A stretch of DNA of 64,000 nucleotides from Niallia circulans NBRC 13626 (GTDB taxonomy: Bacteria > Bacillota > Bacilli > Bacillales > Cytobacillaceae), in contig NZ_BCVE01000003.1 in assembly GCF_001591585.1 (NCBI RefSeq), positions 186,001-250,000 on the forward strand, read 5' to 3'. The notes under the pieces were generated by a model, which was given only the letters and a program-made list of their open reading frames with translations, was not told the origin of the DNA and did not search any database. Position numbers and translations under genes: made by a program. Below are positions 55,425-64,000 of the stretch, piece after piece. Positions within the stretch are counted from its first letter, which is position 1. Each line of letters begins with the position of its first letter.

Positions 55425-55473
55425 GCCTCTGCGTTTCACGTGAAACACAGAGGCTATTTTCTAGAAAATAGCC
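55425..55473. terminator. Two abutting hairpins in a convergent intergenic space
   Basis: Arms 55425-55439 and 55440-55454 form a 15-bp zero-loop inverted repeat with one mismatch (positions 55432/55447), followed by TATTTTCT. A second, perfect 22-bp palindrome (55452-55473) abuts it. The first is a plausible terminator for the ABC operon; neither has a long T tract. Confidence 0.55.
55432..55447. promoter_or_regulatory. parS-like chromosome partition site
   Basis: CGTTTCACGTGAAACA matches the Bacillus parS 16-mer TGTTTCACGTGAAACA at 15 of 16 positions; the difference is in the first base. Such sites are bound by ParB (Spo0J). It forms the centre of the first hairpin between two converging genes. 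Confidence 0.65.
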
Positions 55474-56903
55474 TACACTAAAAAGTCCACTAGCTTTACG
55501 AAAAAGGACAATGCCCTTACCGTCAGTTTCTTCCAAAAACCTGCTTCTGTTTCCTTCACTTTATCATCTGATTTATAAGCCCCATCTTCTAAAACTTGAA
55601 GACTTTGATCATTTACCGTTTTATTTAATTCCTCTTGAAGAAAGTGAGCGAATTCTTCACTATCAATCAATACCATTGTTTCGGTATTTAAAAAAGTACT
55701 TCTTGCATCTAGATTATAGGAGCCAATTAAACTAATTTTCCCATCAAAGATATACGTCTTTCCATGAAGCGATTCCGTTTTCGGCTGGTACTCATATAAC
55801 TCATCAACGAAATGAACAATGTCCTTCCTGCTTGCCCAATATCCAGAAAATGCAACTAAGTTCGGTGAAGAGGCAACGGAATTTGTTAGGACCTTCCAAT
55901 GATCAACCGCTATTTTCTTTTTATCTACATATGCCAGCATTTTCTGCGTTGGCACAATATAAGGGCTTTCTAAATAAATGGATTTTGCTTGTTCACTTAG
56001 TGATACAATTTCTTTCCAAATAAGAGGATCTTTATTAAAGCGCTGATGTGGATTAAAAAGAAAATGAACTTTTTTCGTTGGATATGCATCTTTTTTCCAG
56101 TTAATCATTTTATCTAACGACAATGGGTAAACCTCTTTAGCATGTTTTAATAAGTGGATGGCTCTTTTTCGCTTTCGCTCCCCTAACTTTTCCTTCCTTT
56201 GTGAAAGTTTCTTTACGGAACTTTTTGTAAAAGGGTGTTCCCAAACATATTGATAATAAACATTCATCTGCTTTAACACACTTGTTTCTAATTTTTCAGT
56301 AAACACAAGAACATCGCGATCATTGGAAGCTCCTTTAGATCCTTGTGCACTAAAATATTTATCTCCTATATTTCTACCGCCAACTAACGCAAGTTCTTCA
56401 TCTATAATAAATAGCTTATCATGAAATCGATTATTCCAAGTCCAAGGCTTTCCTAAATGTAGGGGTTCATAATACTTTAATTCCATATTCGGATGCTGAT
56501 AAATAGCATAGCTATACAAACGTAAATCCTTATTAAATTGATTGACCATTCCATCCAGTAAAATACGTACTTTTACCCCACGATCTGCTGCTTCAAATAG
56601 AGAAGCAAAAAACAAATCAGAATATGTACCTTTTTGAATGGCATAAGTAGATAAATCAATAGATTTCTTTGCATTCTTTATTAACTGCAATCTTGCTAAA
56701 CCAGAATCTTCCCTGTCTTGAAGTAATACTACTTTATCAGATGACACTACATTCTCTTCGTTCTGCGAGAGGTTCACAGCTGGATTCCAAGAAGAGTTTT
56801 CCTTAGGCTTGTAAAAGTAAGGCACGATAACACAGAATACAATAAGGTATAAAAGATAGCATCCAACCAAAACCAAAATAATATTTATGCTTTTATGTAT
56901 CAT
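55473..56903 (-). CDS. Phospholipase D / cardiolipin synthase-like membrane protein
   Basis: 476 residues with one N-terminal membrane segment (about 6-30) and two HKD motifs: FHDKLFIIDEELALVGGRNIGD and LHGKTYIFDGKISLIGSYNLDARS. Both have the H-x-K-x4-D pattern and both carry the downstream G-x2-N/G-x-N residue, so the active site should be complete. Cardiolipin synthases have two N-terminal helices and about 480-500 residues; the single helix and the divergent middle section suggest a different phosphatidyl- or phosphodiesterase-type reaction. Start ATG 56903 after GGGTGGG; a GTG four codons earlier is also possible. Monocistronic. Confidence 0.85.
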   Translation of the reverse strand: MIHKSINIILVLVGCYLLYLIVFCVIVPYFYKPKENSSWNPAVNLSQNEENVVSSDKVVLLQDREDSGLARLQLIKNAKKSIDLSTYAIQKGTYSDLFFASLFEAADRGVKVRILLDGMVNQFNKDLRLYSYAIYQHPNMELKYYEPLHLGKPWTWNNRFHDKLFIIDEELALVGGRNIGDKYFSAQGSKGASNDRDVLVFTEKLETSVLKQMNVYYQYVWEHPFTKSSVKKLSQRKEKLGERKRKRAIHLLKHAKEVYPLSLDKMINWKKDAYPTKKVHFLFNPHQRFNKDPLIWKEIVSLSEQAKSIYLESPYIVPTQKMLAYVDKKKIAVDHWKVLTNSVASSPNLVAFSGYWASRKDIVHFVDELYEYQPKTESLHGKTYIFDGKISLIGSYNLDARSTFLNTETMVLIDSEEFAHFLQEELNKTVNDQSLQVLEDGAYKSDDKVKETEAGFWKKLTVRALSFFVKLVDFLV

Positions 56904-57228
56904 AATGTTTCCCACCCATTTAAGTTAGATACAAAGTAGTTTCTCCAATAAATCTTTAATTATGAAAAAGACCTCTTCTTCTTTTACATAGTTTTGTTTC
57001 TTAATTTTTTGAAAACGGTATTCCTATTTTTATAGAAGGCTTGATTATATTATTGATAGGCGAACGAGCCCCCCCTTAATTGAGAATAATCTTTAATAAA
57101 TGAAAATTAATAGATCGATAACAAAAACACTGCAAATACAGTACTTATGTTGTCTGCTTTTCACAAATTCACGCAAGAGTTATTATTAATAAAAATTAAA
57201 ATAAGTATTAATAAGTTTTAGATTATCC

Positions 57229-57257
57229 TTGACAAAATAATTAAGTTTATATAATAA
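57229..57257 (+). promoter_or_regulatory. SigmaA-type promoter of ahpCF
   Basis: Consensus TTGACA (57229-57234) with TATAAT after 15 bases or TAATAA after 17 (-10 within 57250-57257). The rest of the 56904-57349 gap is AT-rich with no gene. Confidence 0.6.
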
Positions 57258-57268
57258 TAAATGTTGAA

Positions 57269-57283
57269 TTGTAATAATTATTA
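57269..57283. promoter_or_regulatory. PerR box of ahpCF
   Basis: TTGTAATAATTATTA matches the PerR consensus TTATAATNATTATAA at 13 of 15. It lies just after the predicted start site, the usual place for repression of ahpC. Confidence 0.75.
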
Positions 57284-57349
57284 TTTGCATAAGTTTGGAT
57301 TATTTGTCCAAACTAGTAATAAATTATTCATATTAGGAGGAATTTTATT

Positions 57350-57913
57350 ATGTCAATTATTGGAAAAGAAGTTTCACCATTTACAGCTCAGGCATTTCAT
57401 AACGGTGAATTTATTGAAGTAACAGAAGAAAACTTAAAAGGTAAATGGAGTATTTTCTGCTTCTACCCAGCTGATTTTACTTTCGTATGTCCAACTGAAT
57501 TAGAAGACTTACAAAACGAATATGCAACATTGAAGGATCTTGGAGTAGAAGTTTACTCTGTTTCAACAGACACTCATTTCACTCACAAAGCATGGCACGA
57601 TCATTCAGAGGCAATCGGCAAAATCGAGTACATAATGATCGGTGACCCAACACAAAGAATTTCTCGTGATTTTGACATTCTTAACGAGGAAGCTGGTCTG
57701 GCAGATCGCGGAACTTTCATTATCGATCCAGATGGTAAAATCCAGGCGGTTGAAATCAATGCAGACGGTATCGGCCGTGACGCAAGCACACTAGTAAACA
57801 AAATTAAAGCTGCACAATATGTTCGCAACAATCCAGGTGAAGTTTGCCCAGCTAAATGGCAAGAAGGCAGCACTACACTTAAGCCAAGCCTAGACCTTGT
57901 TGGCAAAATTTAA
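57350..57913 (+). CDS. ahpC: Alkyl hydroperoxide reductase subunit C (peroxiredoxin)
   Basis: Typical 2-Cys peroxiredoxin reducing hydrogen peroxide and organic hydroperoxides, 187 residues. The peroxidatic cysteine C47 is in [13 protein letters not shown] and the resolving cysteine C166 in [15 protein letters not shown] before the ATG supports the start. The adjacent gene encodes its reductase AhpF. Codon use is strongly biased, as in highly expressed genes. The PerR box upstream indicates peroxide induction. Confidence 0.97.
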   Translation: MSIIGKEVSPFTAQAFHNGEFIEVTEENLKGKWSIFCFYPADFTFVCPTELEDLQNEYATLKDLGVEVYSVSTDTHFTHKAWHDHSEAIGKIEYIMIGDPTQRISRDFDILNEEAGLADRGTFIIDPDGKIQAVEINADGIGRDASTLVNKIKAAQYVRNNPGEVCPAKWQEGSTTLKPSLDLVGKI

Positions 57914-57927
57914 GGGAGTGGCTCTAT

Positions 57928-59457
57928 ATGTTACTAGATAATGAAATTAAAGGGCAGCTGAACCAATATCTGCAAATGATGGAAGGCGATGTTGTTCTTA
58001 AGGTTAGCACGGGATCGGATGAAGTATCCCGTGACATGCTAGCCCTAGTTGATGAACTAGCTACTATGTCAGCTCATATCAAAGTAGAAACTGCTGAATT
58101 AGAAAGAACACCAAGTTTTAGTGTAAATCGTGTTGGCGAAGATACTGGAATTACTTTTGCTGGTATCCCTCTAGGACATGAATTCACTTCTTTAGTATTA
58201 GCTTTACTTCAAGTAAGTGGTAGAGCTCCTAAAGTCGATCAAAAAGTAATCGATCAAATTAAAGCAATCAAAGGTGAATTCCACTTTGAATCTTACATTA
58301 GCTTAACTTGCCATAACTGTCCGGATGTAGTACAAGCGTTGAATGTGATGAGTCTTTTAAACCCTGGTATCACACATACAATGATTGATGGGGCAGCTTT
58401 TAAAGAAGAAGTAGAAAGCAAAGATATCATGGCAGTTCCTACCGTTTTCCTTAACGGGGAATCTTTTGGCAGCGGTCGTATGTCATTAGAAGAAATTTTA
58501 GCAAAAATGGGCAGCACAGCTGATGCTTCTGAATTTGCTGATAAAGAACCATTTGATGTATTAGTAGTTGGCGGTGGTCCAGCTGGTGCAAGTGCTGCAA
58601 TCTACGCTGCACGTAAAGGAATCCGCACTGGTATCGTTGCAGAACGCTTCGGTGGCCAAATCATGGATACGTTAGCTATTGAAAACTTCATTAGTGTGAA
58701 ACAAACAGAAGGTCCAAAGCTTGCAGCAAGTCTGGAAGAGCATGTAAAAGAATATAACATTGACGTTATGAACCTTCAACGTGCTAAGCGTTTAGAGAAA
58801 AAAGACTTAATAGAAATCGAATTGGAAAATGGCGCCGTTCTGAAAAGTAAATCTGTTATTCTATCAACTGGTGCTCGCTGGCGCAATGTTGGCGTACCGG
58901 GAGAAGCAGAGTTTAAGAACAAAGGTGTAGCATATTGTCCACACTGTGATGGACCATTATTTACTGGAAAAGACGTCGCTGTAATCGGTGGCGGTAACTC
59001 AGGAATTGAAGCTGCTATCGACTTGGCAGGAATTGTGAAACACGTAACAGTTCTTGAATATATGTCGGAATTAAAAGCAGACTCTGTTTTACAAGAACGC
59101 TTAAACAGCCTACCAAATGTTACAGTTCTTAAAAATGTTCAAACAAAAGAAATAACTGGTACTGATAAAGTTAACGGTATTACTTATGTTGAACGCGAAA
59201 CCGGTGAAGAAAAACATATCGAGCTTGCAGGAGTGTTCGTCCAAATTGGTCTAGTTCCTAATACAGATTGGTTAGAAGGCACAGTGGAGCGTAACAGAAT
59301 GGGTGAAATTCTTGTTGATAAGCATGGCGCTACAAGCCTGCCAGGTGTATTTGCAGCTGGAGATTGTACAGACAGCGCTTATAAGCAAATCATTATTTCC
59401 ATGGGTTCTGGTGCAACTGCTTCGTTAGGTGCATTTGATTATCTGATTCGTAATTAA
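57928..59457 (+). CDS. ahpF: Alkyl hydroperoxide reductase subunit F
   Basis: An NADH-dependent flavoprotein that passes electrons to AhpC, 509 residues. The N-terminal double thioredoxin-like domain carries the C128/C131 pair (TCHNCPD). The thioredoxin-reductase-like part has the FAD motif [19 protein letters not shown], the redox pair C337/C340 (YCPHCDGP) and the NADH motif [17 protein letters not shown], with [10 protein letters not shown] near the end. It follows ahpC by 14 bases, with GGGAG ahead of the ATG. Confidence 0.97.
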   Translation: MLLDNEIKGQLNQYLQMMEGDVVLKVSTGSDEVSRDMLALVDELATMSAHIKVETAELERTPSFSVNRVGEDTGITFAGIPLGHEFTSLVLALLQVSGRAPKVDQKVIDQIKAIKGEFHFESYISLTCHNCPDVVQALNVMSLLNPGITHTMIDGAAFKEEVESKDIMAVPTVFLNGESFGSGRMSLEEILAKMGSTADASEFADKEPFDVLVVGGGPAGASAAIYAARKGIRTGIVAERFGGQIMDTLAIENFISVKQTEGPKLAASLEEHVKEYNIDVMNLQRAKRLEKKDLIEIELENGAVLKSKSVILSTGARWRNVGVPGEAEFKNKGVAYCPHCDGPLFTGKDVAVIGGGNSGIEAAIDLAGIVKHVTVLEYMSELKADSVLQERLNSLPNVTVLKNVQTKEITGTDKVNGITYVERETGEEKHIELAGVFVQIGLVPNTDWLEGTVERNRMGEILVDKHGATSLPGVFAAGDCTDSAYKQIIISMGSGATASLGAFDYLIRN

Positions 59458-59468
59458 TAGATTTTGAG

Positions 59469-59500
59469 AAAGAGCTTCCCTTTTGCGGAGGCTCTTTTTT
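59469..59500 (+). terminator. Terminator of ahpCF
   Basis: An 11-bp stem with one G-U (59469-59479 with 59487-59497), then T residues. Confidence 0.85.
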
Positions 59501-59557
59501 AGTTATGTTGAGGTAGGCGTTGGTGGGTGAAGAGAGAGAGATTGGCTAGTATTTTGG

Positions 59558-59742
59558 GCTTTAGCTGATTTTACCTCTGCTTTAGCTGATTTCCCTTCTG
59601 CTTTGGCTGATTCTCCCTCCAGTTTGGCTGATTTCACCTCCGCTTTGGCTGATTCTCCCTCCAGTTTGGCTGATTCCTCCTCTGCTTTAGCTGATTTTCT
59701 CTCCGCTTTGGCTGATTTCACCTCTGCTTCGGCTGATATACC
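59558..59742. repeat. 21-bp minisatellite, eight full copies plus a partial
   Basis: A tandem array of 21-mers of the form GCTTTGGCTGATTTCACCTCC, with substitutions but no insertions or deletions, between ahpF and the GNAT gene. As 21 is divisible by three, it is open in frame on both strands. Plus gives ALADxxS heptapeptides; minus gives SAKAExK heptapeptides. No ribosome site or proper start leads into either frame, so I do not call a protein. Confidence 0.9.
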
Positions 59743-59823
59743 ACAATTATGAGCTTATATCTATCCCATCTGCTGCCATTCCACTATACCTCATCGACCA
59801 AATAAACTCCCCATCACTTTTAC

Positions 59824-59863
59824 CAAATAAAAAAGAGGGTCTGTCCACAAAAAGGATGACCCT
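59824..59863 (-). terminator. Terminator of the GNAT gene
   Basis: On the minus strand AGGGTC/GACCCT (59858-59863 with 59836-59841) with inner TCC/GGA pairing, then CTTTTTTATTT. Confidence 0.8.
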
Positions 59864-59879
59864 AACCACTCCTGCATTA

Positions 59880-60329
59880 TTATTCTAGCTCCAACTCCAT
59901 CCACTCATCCGTTTCCTTAAAGCCGAACTTCTTATAAACAGGTCTACCAAGCTTCGAAGCACCCAACCATATTTTCTTAATACCTAAGCTTTCAGCTTCC
60001 TCAACTAATTTTGTTAGTAGAGTGGTAGCTATTCCTTTTCCGCGATAAGCATTCTTTGTATACATATTAGTTACGTAGGCCTTTTTTCCGCTCTTGTTCG
60101 TATAAGTAGGTGGGAATTCATATATTACGATAGCTCCTGTTGCAATTATTTCATTCTCCTCCATTACAAGCCATTGAATAAGGGAACCTTCTGCTAATTT
60201 CCTTTGAAAAAAATCTTCTAGTTCGTTATCAATATCTTTATCTGCAGTAATTCCCTCATCTACTAACTGGAATTTTCTTAGCTCCATTAGCAGATTAATA
60301 TCTTCCCTAGTCGCTTTGCGATATTCCAT
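59880..60329 (-). CDS. GNAT family N-acetyltransferase
   Basis: 149 residues. The acetyl-CoA-binding motif is NAYRGKGIATTLLTKLVEEA, preceded by the strand AYVTNMYT and followed by GASKLGRPVYKKFGFKETDEWMELEL, the closing strand typical of small GNATs. The acceptor (amino compound or protein) cannot be inferred. It stands alone between two terminators; GGAGAGG lies close before the ATG. Confidence 0.9.
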   Translation of the reverse strand: MEYRKATREDINLLMELRKFQLVDEGITADKDIDNELEDFFQRKLAEGSLIQWLVMEENEIIATGAIVIYEFPPTYTNKSGKKAYVTNMYTKNAYRGKGIATTLLTKLVEEAESLGIKKIWLGASKLGRPVYKKFGFKETDEWMELELE

Positions 60330-60597
60330 TCAATTCCTCTCCTTCCAACTTCCTTATATATAATCTACCCAAAAGCAGGCAGTACTCCTTCAAACTCTAT
60401 CACGTAACGGATTAAGACAGCAAGAAGAACAACAATCGTTCCTTAATCCCCCCAACACATATCTTTAGAAAGGAATATTCATTATTTTCTAACCTTATCG
60501 TTCCATAATTCTGAATCTCTTTTTCTTATAAAATAAAATCCTTCAGACAAAATAGGTCTAAATATACTAAATCTTTCAATAATTATTCAACAATAAC

Positions 60598-60627
60598 TTT
60601 ACAACCACATCTACTAGTAGGTATAAT
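60598..60627 (+). promoter_or_regulatory. SigmaA-type promoter of the orphan oppA
   Basis: TTTACA (60598-60603), 18 bases, consensus TATAAT (60622-60627). The remainder of 60330-60701 is AT-rich with no gene. Confidence 0.6.
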
Positions 60628-60701
60628 AATTTTTATAGTTTTGAATGTTCACTAGATAGATAATATTCAGAATTAAACAACATAAACAGGGGGAATACTT
60701 C

Positions 60702-62363
60702 ATGAAACGAAAAAATTGGTTATTACTTCTCACGTTTGCATTTGTGCTAAGTGTATTAGCTGCATGCTCTGGCGATAATACCGACGTTTCTACCGACTCA
60801 AAGGATAAGGACGGTAAATCAGACGAAAAAGTCCTTAACTTTATAAATCCAGAGGCAATTCCGTCAATGGACCCAGCTTTAGCTACAGATGAATCTTCAT
60901 TTGTTTATCTTGGTGCTACAATGGAAGGGCTTTACCGTTTAGATAAAGATACACAGCCATCACCAGGTATTGCAACTGATCACAAAGTTAGTGATGATGG
61001 ATTAACTTGGACGTTTACATTAAGAGAAGATGCTAAATGGTCAAATGGTGACCCAGTTACAGCAAACGACTTTGTGTATGCATGGCAACGCGCTGTTAAT
61101 CCGGACACTAAATCGGAATATGGTCCTTATATGATGAACGGTGTCATTAAAAATGCTGCTGCTATCAGTTCTGGGGAACTAGCTGTTGATCAATTAGGTG
61201 TGAAGGCGGACGGTGATTATACACTTGTTGTAGAATTAGAAAACCCAACACCTTATTTTGAGACATTAACTACTTTTGGTACATTCTTGCCATTAAACCA
61301 AAAGTTTGTGGAAGAAAAAGGAGATAAATTTGCAACAAGTTCAGAGAACTTATTAGCAAACGGGCCTTATAGCATTACTGAGTGGGATAGTACAGGTACT
61401 TCATGGGTTCTTGCAAAAAATGATAGTTATTGGGATGCAAGCACCGTTAAAATGGATAAATTGACATTTGAAGTAGTAAAAGACCCACAAACAGCTCTTG
61501 GTTTATATGAAAAAGGAACAGTCGATCGAATGGATCTTACATCTGATTTAGTTGACCAGTATTCAACTGATGAGAATTATAATGTTTCAGCAGACACATT
61601 TGTGTATTTCCTTAAATTTAACCAAACAAAATCAGAAGCTTTAGCAAACAAAAATATTCGTTTAGCTCTTAGCCGTGCATTTGACAAGGATGCTTTAGTT
61701 AATGAAATCTTAAATAACGGTTCTATCGTAGCAAATGGACTTGTCCCAGCTGACTTTACTCCAATGCCAGAAACTGGTGAGGACTTCCGCAAAGTTAGTG
61801 GAGATCTTGTTACTTATGATTTAAAAGCAGCAAAAGATTACTGGGCAAAAGGCTTAAAAGAATTAGGTACAGATAATGTTTCGCTAGAGTTTTTAGCAGA
61901 TGATGATGCAACAACAAAAACTTTAGTTGAATATGTGGCTAACCAGTTATCTACAAACTTAGAAGGCTTGAATGTTAAAATTAAACAAGTTCCAAAAGAG
62001 CAACGACTTGATCTAGATTCTAGCATGGATTATGAGCTGCAACTTTCTAGATGGGGCCCTGACTTCCTTGATCCATTCACATACATGAATTTGTGGATTA
62101 CAGATGGAGGAAACAATAAAACAGGCTATTCTAATAAAGAATATGATCAATTAGTTGGCGATACAGCAACTAAACTTGCAACTGATAACGTTGCTCGTTA
62201 TGATAACTTCTTAAAAGCTGAAAAGCTATTATTTGAAGATGCTCCAATTGCACCTGTTTACCAAGCATCAAGAGCACAATTGATTTCACCAAAAGTAAAG
62301 AATGTATTTGTAAATCCATTCGGAGCAACTTATGAATATAAGTGGGCAGATGTAGGAGAATAA
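60702..62363 (+). CDS. oppA: Orphan oligopeptide-binding lipoprotein (OppA paralogue)
   Basis: 553 residues, with a lipoprotein signal ending VLAAC. It is a close paralogue of the operon-encoded OppA at 20.2 kb: the same signal-peptide style, WSNGDPVTANDFVYAWQRAVNPDT box, FGTFLPLNQKFVEEKGDKFATSS segment and C-terminal NPFGATYEYKW ending. Differences cluster in the ligand lobe, so it may feed the same OppBCDF channel with other peptides. No permease or ATPase is adjacent. GGGGGAA before the ATG supports the start; it has its own promoter and terminator. Confidence 0.94.
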   Translation: MKRKNWLLLLTFAFVLSVLAACSGDNTDVSTDSKDKDGKSDEKVLNFINPEAIPSMDPALATDESSFVYLGATMEGLYRLDKDTQPSPGIATDHKVSDDGLTWTFTLREDAKWSNGDPVTANDFVYAWQRAVNPDTKSEYGPYMMNGVIKNAAAISSGELAVDQLGVKADGDYTLVVELENPTPYFETLTTFGTFLPLNQKFVEEKGDKFATSSENLLANGPYSITEWDSTGTSWVLAKNDSYWDASTVKMDKLTFEVVKDPQTALGLYEKGTVDRMDLTSDLVDQYSTDENYNVSADTFVYFLKFNQTKSEALANKNIRLALSRAFDKDALVNEILNNGSIVANGLVPADFTPMPETGEDFRKVSGDLVTYDLKAAKDYWAKGLKELGTDNVSLEFLADDDATTKTLVEYVANQLSTNLEGLNVKIKQVPKEQRLDLDSSMDYELQLSRWGPDFLDPFTYMNLWITDGGNNKTGYSNKEYDQLVGDTATKLATDNVARYDNFLKAEKLLFEDAPIAPVYQASRAQLISPKVKNVFVNPFGATYEYKWADVGE

Positions 62364-62374
62364 GAATTAACTTA

Positions 62375-62416
62375 AAAAGCGGGAGTATACCTATATCGGT
62401 AAACCCCCGCTCTTTA
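62375..62416 (+). terminator. Terminator of the orphan oppA
   Basis: Stem AGCGGG/CCCGCT (62378-62383 with 62406-62411) with a long loop, then CTTTA. Weak but well placed between converging genes. Confidence 0.6.
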
Positions 62417-62427
62417 CTATCTAACCA

Positions 62428-63999
62428 TCATGCTTCCTTCATTATGCGGATAAATTCCTCATACATACTTGCCTTTAATATTTTATGAACACTTGTGTGG
62501 TCCTCAATAAATTTACCGAGGACATCATACATTTCCTGCAAATCCTCTTGACTGTTCTTTTTTACACATAGCAAAAAGATAATCTGAACCGAGTTATTAT
62601 TCCAATCGATAGGTTTTTCTAAGGTGCATACACATACAAATGTTTTTTCTGTTTGGGGCGTAATCGGATGCGGGATAGCAACCAAGTTCCCATAAGCGGT
62701 TGGCGCTACCTTTTCTCTTTCATATACCGCGTCTAAAAATGGTTTTCCCACTAAACCTTTCTTCGTTAACTGTGTATGTAAAAAGGTTAAAACCTCTTCT
62801 TGGGAATGGAATGTTTTCTTTAAAAAAATAAGATCTTGGCGAAAAAAGGATTCGATTGGCTGATGATTACTTTGGTTTAGAATAAATTTTTCAATTGCCT
62901 TTAAATCACTTTCCTTCAATATTGCATTTACCTCAATGACTGGAATGTCAAAGCTCTCCTTAAACGGAATAGAACTAACGATAAAATCAACTTCATTTAA
63001 ATTATATTGATCGAGCATATAATATTCTGTCGTCCCAACCACATCTAAATTACTGCCAAAATAAGATTTAAGACGATAATAAATTAACTGGGCGGTTCCA
63101 AGCCCAGAAGCACATACAACTAAACAGCGTTTTGGACCTGAACGTAATTTAGTTCTTTCCATTGCTGCACCAATATGAAGCGCTAAATAACCAACTTCAT
63201 TTTCATCCATTTCGATTCCTGTGTATTCTTTAATGGCCAGTCCTGCAATAATCCCTGCCTCATAGGCAAGTGGATAGTTATTTTTAATTTCTTGCAACAT
63301 GGGGTTCCTTATATTCATTCCATATTTAATGCGGTTAACTGCAGGCTTTAAATGCATACTCATTCCAAAGATAAGTTCTTCATCCTTTTCAATGCCTAAG
63401 TCTAATTTTTCTTCTATTTTGGACAAAACAAAATGAACCAGCTGAAGAATATCATCCTCAATTACATGATCAATATGACCCTTTTTCTGGGTAACTAACT
63501 TTGTTCCAAGTAAATGCATGGCAATATAGGCAATCTCCGCCTGTGGAAACTTAATTTGATATAGATCTTCTACTTCCTTCACTATTTCATTTGCTACATG
63601 ATATTCCCTTTGTTGTTCAATTTCATCCAAATCGGCATGAAATATTGCTACATAATGACCACTAACAATCCGCTTTTGGGCGATTACAATATGAATCAAT
63701 AAATTATTAATAGCGATATCCGATAAAGTAATTTGATACTTTTTTATTTGTCTTAAAATAATTTCTTGGATATTATCCATTTTCTCTTCATTAAAAATAG
63801 AAGGATGAGGACTATCTATTGTACTGATTGTTTGTTTTTTACGGTCAAGTACATACTCTGATAAACAAAAGCGAACTTTAATTTCATCCCCAATTGCTTT
63901 AAGTCCATAATTCGGTCGTGCTTCTAATATAATGTCATACTTTTGGAGACTTTCTTTCACATGCTTAATGTCTTGTTGAATAGTAGACTTACTGACAAA
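62428..63999 (-). CDS. LicR/BglG-type PTS-regulated transcriptional activator, 5' end outside window
   Basis: At least 523 residues, open to the window edge, so the start is missing. The visible N-terminus (VSKSTIQQDIKHVKESL) is the end of a DNA-binding helix-turn-helix domain, not a start; an internal GTG at 63960 should not be used. Two PRD domains follow (IAMHLLGTKL and YLALHIGAAMERT regions with phosphorylatable His), then an EIIB-like domain with Cys in VVCASGLGTAQL and a C-terminal EIIA domain with His in AIPHPITPQTEK. This is the layout of LicR and MtlR activators controlled by PTS phosphorylation. The controlled sugar operon should lie beyond the right edge. Confidence 0.9.
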   Translation of the reverse strand, partial: FVSKSTIQQDIKHVKESLQKYDIILEARPNYGLKAIGDEIKVRFCLSEYVLDRKKQTISTIDSPHPSIFNEEKMDNIQEIILRQIKKYQITLSDIAINNLLIHIVIAQKRIVSGHYVAIFHADLDEIEQQREYHVANEIVKEVEDLYQIKFPQAEIAYIAMHLLGTKLVTQKKGHIDHVIEDDILQLVHFVLSKIEEKLDLGIEKDEELIFGMSMHLKPAVNRIKYGMNIRNPMLQEIKNNYPLAYEAGIIAGLAIKEYTGIEMDENEVGYLALHIGAAMERTKLRSGPKRCLVVCASGLGTAQLIYYRLKSYFGSNLDVVGTTEYYMLDQYNLNEVDFIVSSIPFKESFDIPVIEVNAILKESDLKAIEKFILNQSNHQPIESFFRQDLIFLKKTFHSQEEVLTFLHTQLTKKGLVGKPFLDAVYEREKVAPTAYGNLVAIPHPITPQTEKTFVCVCTLEKPIDWNNNSVQIIFLLCVKKNSQEDLQEMYDVLGKFIEDHTSVHKILKASMYEEFIRIMKEA

Positions 64000-64000
64000 C

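Noticed and set aside
59503-59721. 72-codon minus-strand frame through the minisatellite
   Set aside because: The only start is a GTG inside the repeat without a ribosome site; the frame stays open simply because the unit is 21 bp.
60640-60690. CodY-like box before the orphan oppA
   Set aside because: The best 15-mer has five mismatches to the consensus, not distinguishable from AT-rich background.
63960-63960. GTG start of the LicR-like regulator at 63960
   Set aside because: The reading frame continues upstream to the window edge with helix-turn-helix sequence, so the real start lies outside.

Overview
The window is AT-rich (roughly 36% GC by eye) and reads as a chromosomal segment of a low-GC Gram-positive, endospore-former-like bacterium of the Bacillaceae. 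The evidence is the full set of Bacillus-type genes (katE, guaC, oppABCDF, acsA, amyS, queF with a preQ1-I riboswitch, mrpABCDEFG, ahpCF), AGGAGG-type ribosome binding sites, several TTG starts, CcpA cre sites, a SigB-type promoter and a PerR box. A Niallia/Cytobacillus-like genus is a guess. No rRNA, tRNA, CRISPR array, intact insertion sequence or prophage is visible.

Layout. 0-6.6 kb: a flavoprotein, a SigB-type katE, a decayed NAD(P)H oxidoreductase/MarR pair, a SIMPL-domain protein and guaC, followed by a 60-bp perfect palindrome that acts as its terminator. 6.8-12.8 kb: a hypothetical protein, then a complete RsbK-RsbM-RsbY-like module (hybrid kinase, CheR-type methyltransferase, receiver-PP2C phosphatase), the general-stress input system known from Bacillus cereus. 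13-22 kb: a Suv3-like RNA helicase and an oligopeptide ABC operon oppABCDF. 22-28 kb: a frameshifted DUF3899-like gene, acsA, a liquefying alpha-amylase, an aldo/keto reductase (all three with cre-like sites) and queF under a preQ1-I riboswitch. 28-35 kb: a complete Mrp Na+/H+ antiporter operon, divergent from a stand-alone KdpD-type Usp domain protein, then an orphan minimal tyrosine recombinase.

35.9-37.4 kb: a second-type histidyl-tRNA synthetase whose mRNA leader encodes an 18-residue peptide with three consecutive His codons, followed by a hairpin and an intrinsic terminator. This looks like ribosome-mediated attenuation rather than a T-box and is my main candidate for something undescribed. 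37.5-48.7 kb: cutC, then an operon resembling the Listeria 1,2-beta-oligoglucan (sophoro-oligosaccharide) locus: binding protein, two permeases, GH3 glucosidase, GH94 phosphorylase, LacI regulator and a frameshifted esterase. Its promoter carries a cre site and two identical LacI-type operators 84 bp apart.

48.8-57 kb: a pyruvyltransferase-family protein, a membrane protein with a degenerate zinc-protease motif, an E. coli-type MazEF module, an ArsR-type regulator with a three-gene ABC exporter, a parS-like 16-mer inside a hairpin, and a phospholipase D/cardiolipin synthase-like protein. 57-64 kb: PerR-type ahpCF, a 21-bp minisatellite open in both directions, a GNAT acetyltransferase, an orphan second oppA, and a LicR-like PRD regulator cut by the right edge.

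Common themes are stress defence (SigB input module plus katE, AhpCF under PerR, Mrp), carbon-catabolite control by CcpA, and small-scale decay: two genes carry single-base homopolymer frameshifts and one gene pair is fully decayed.
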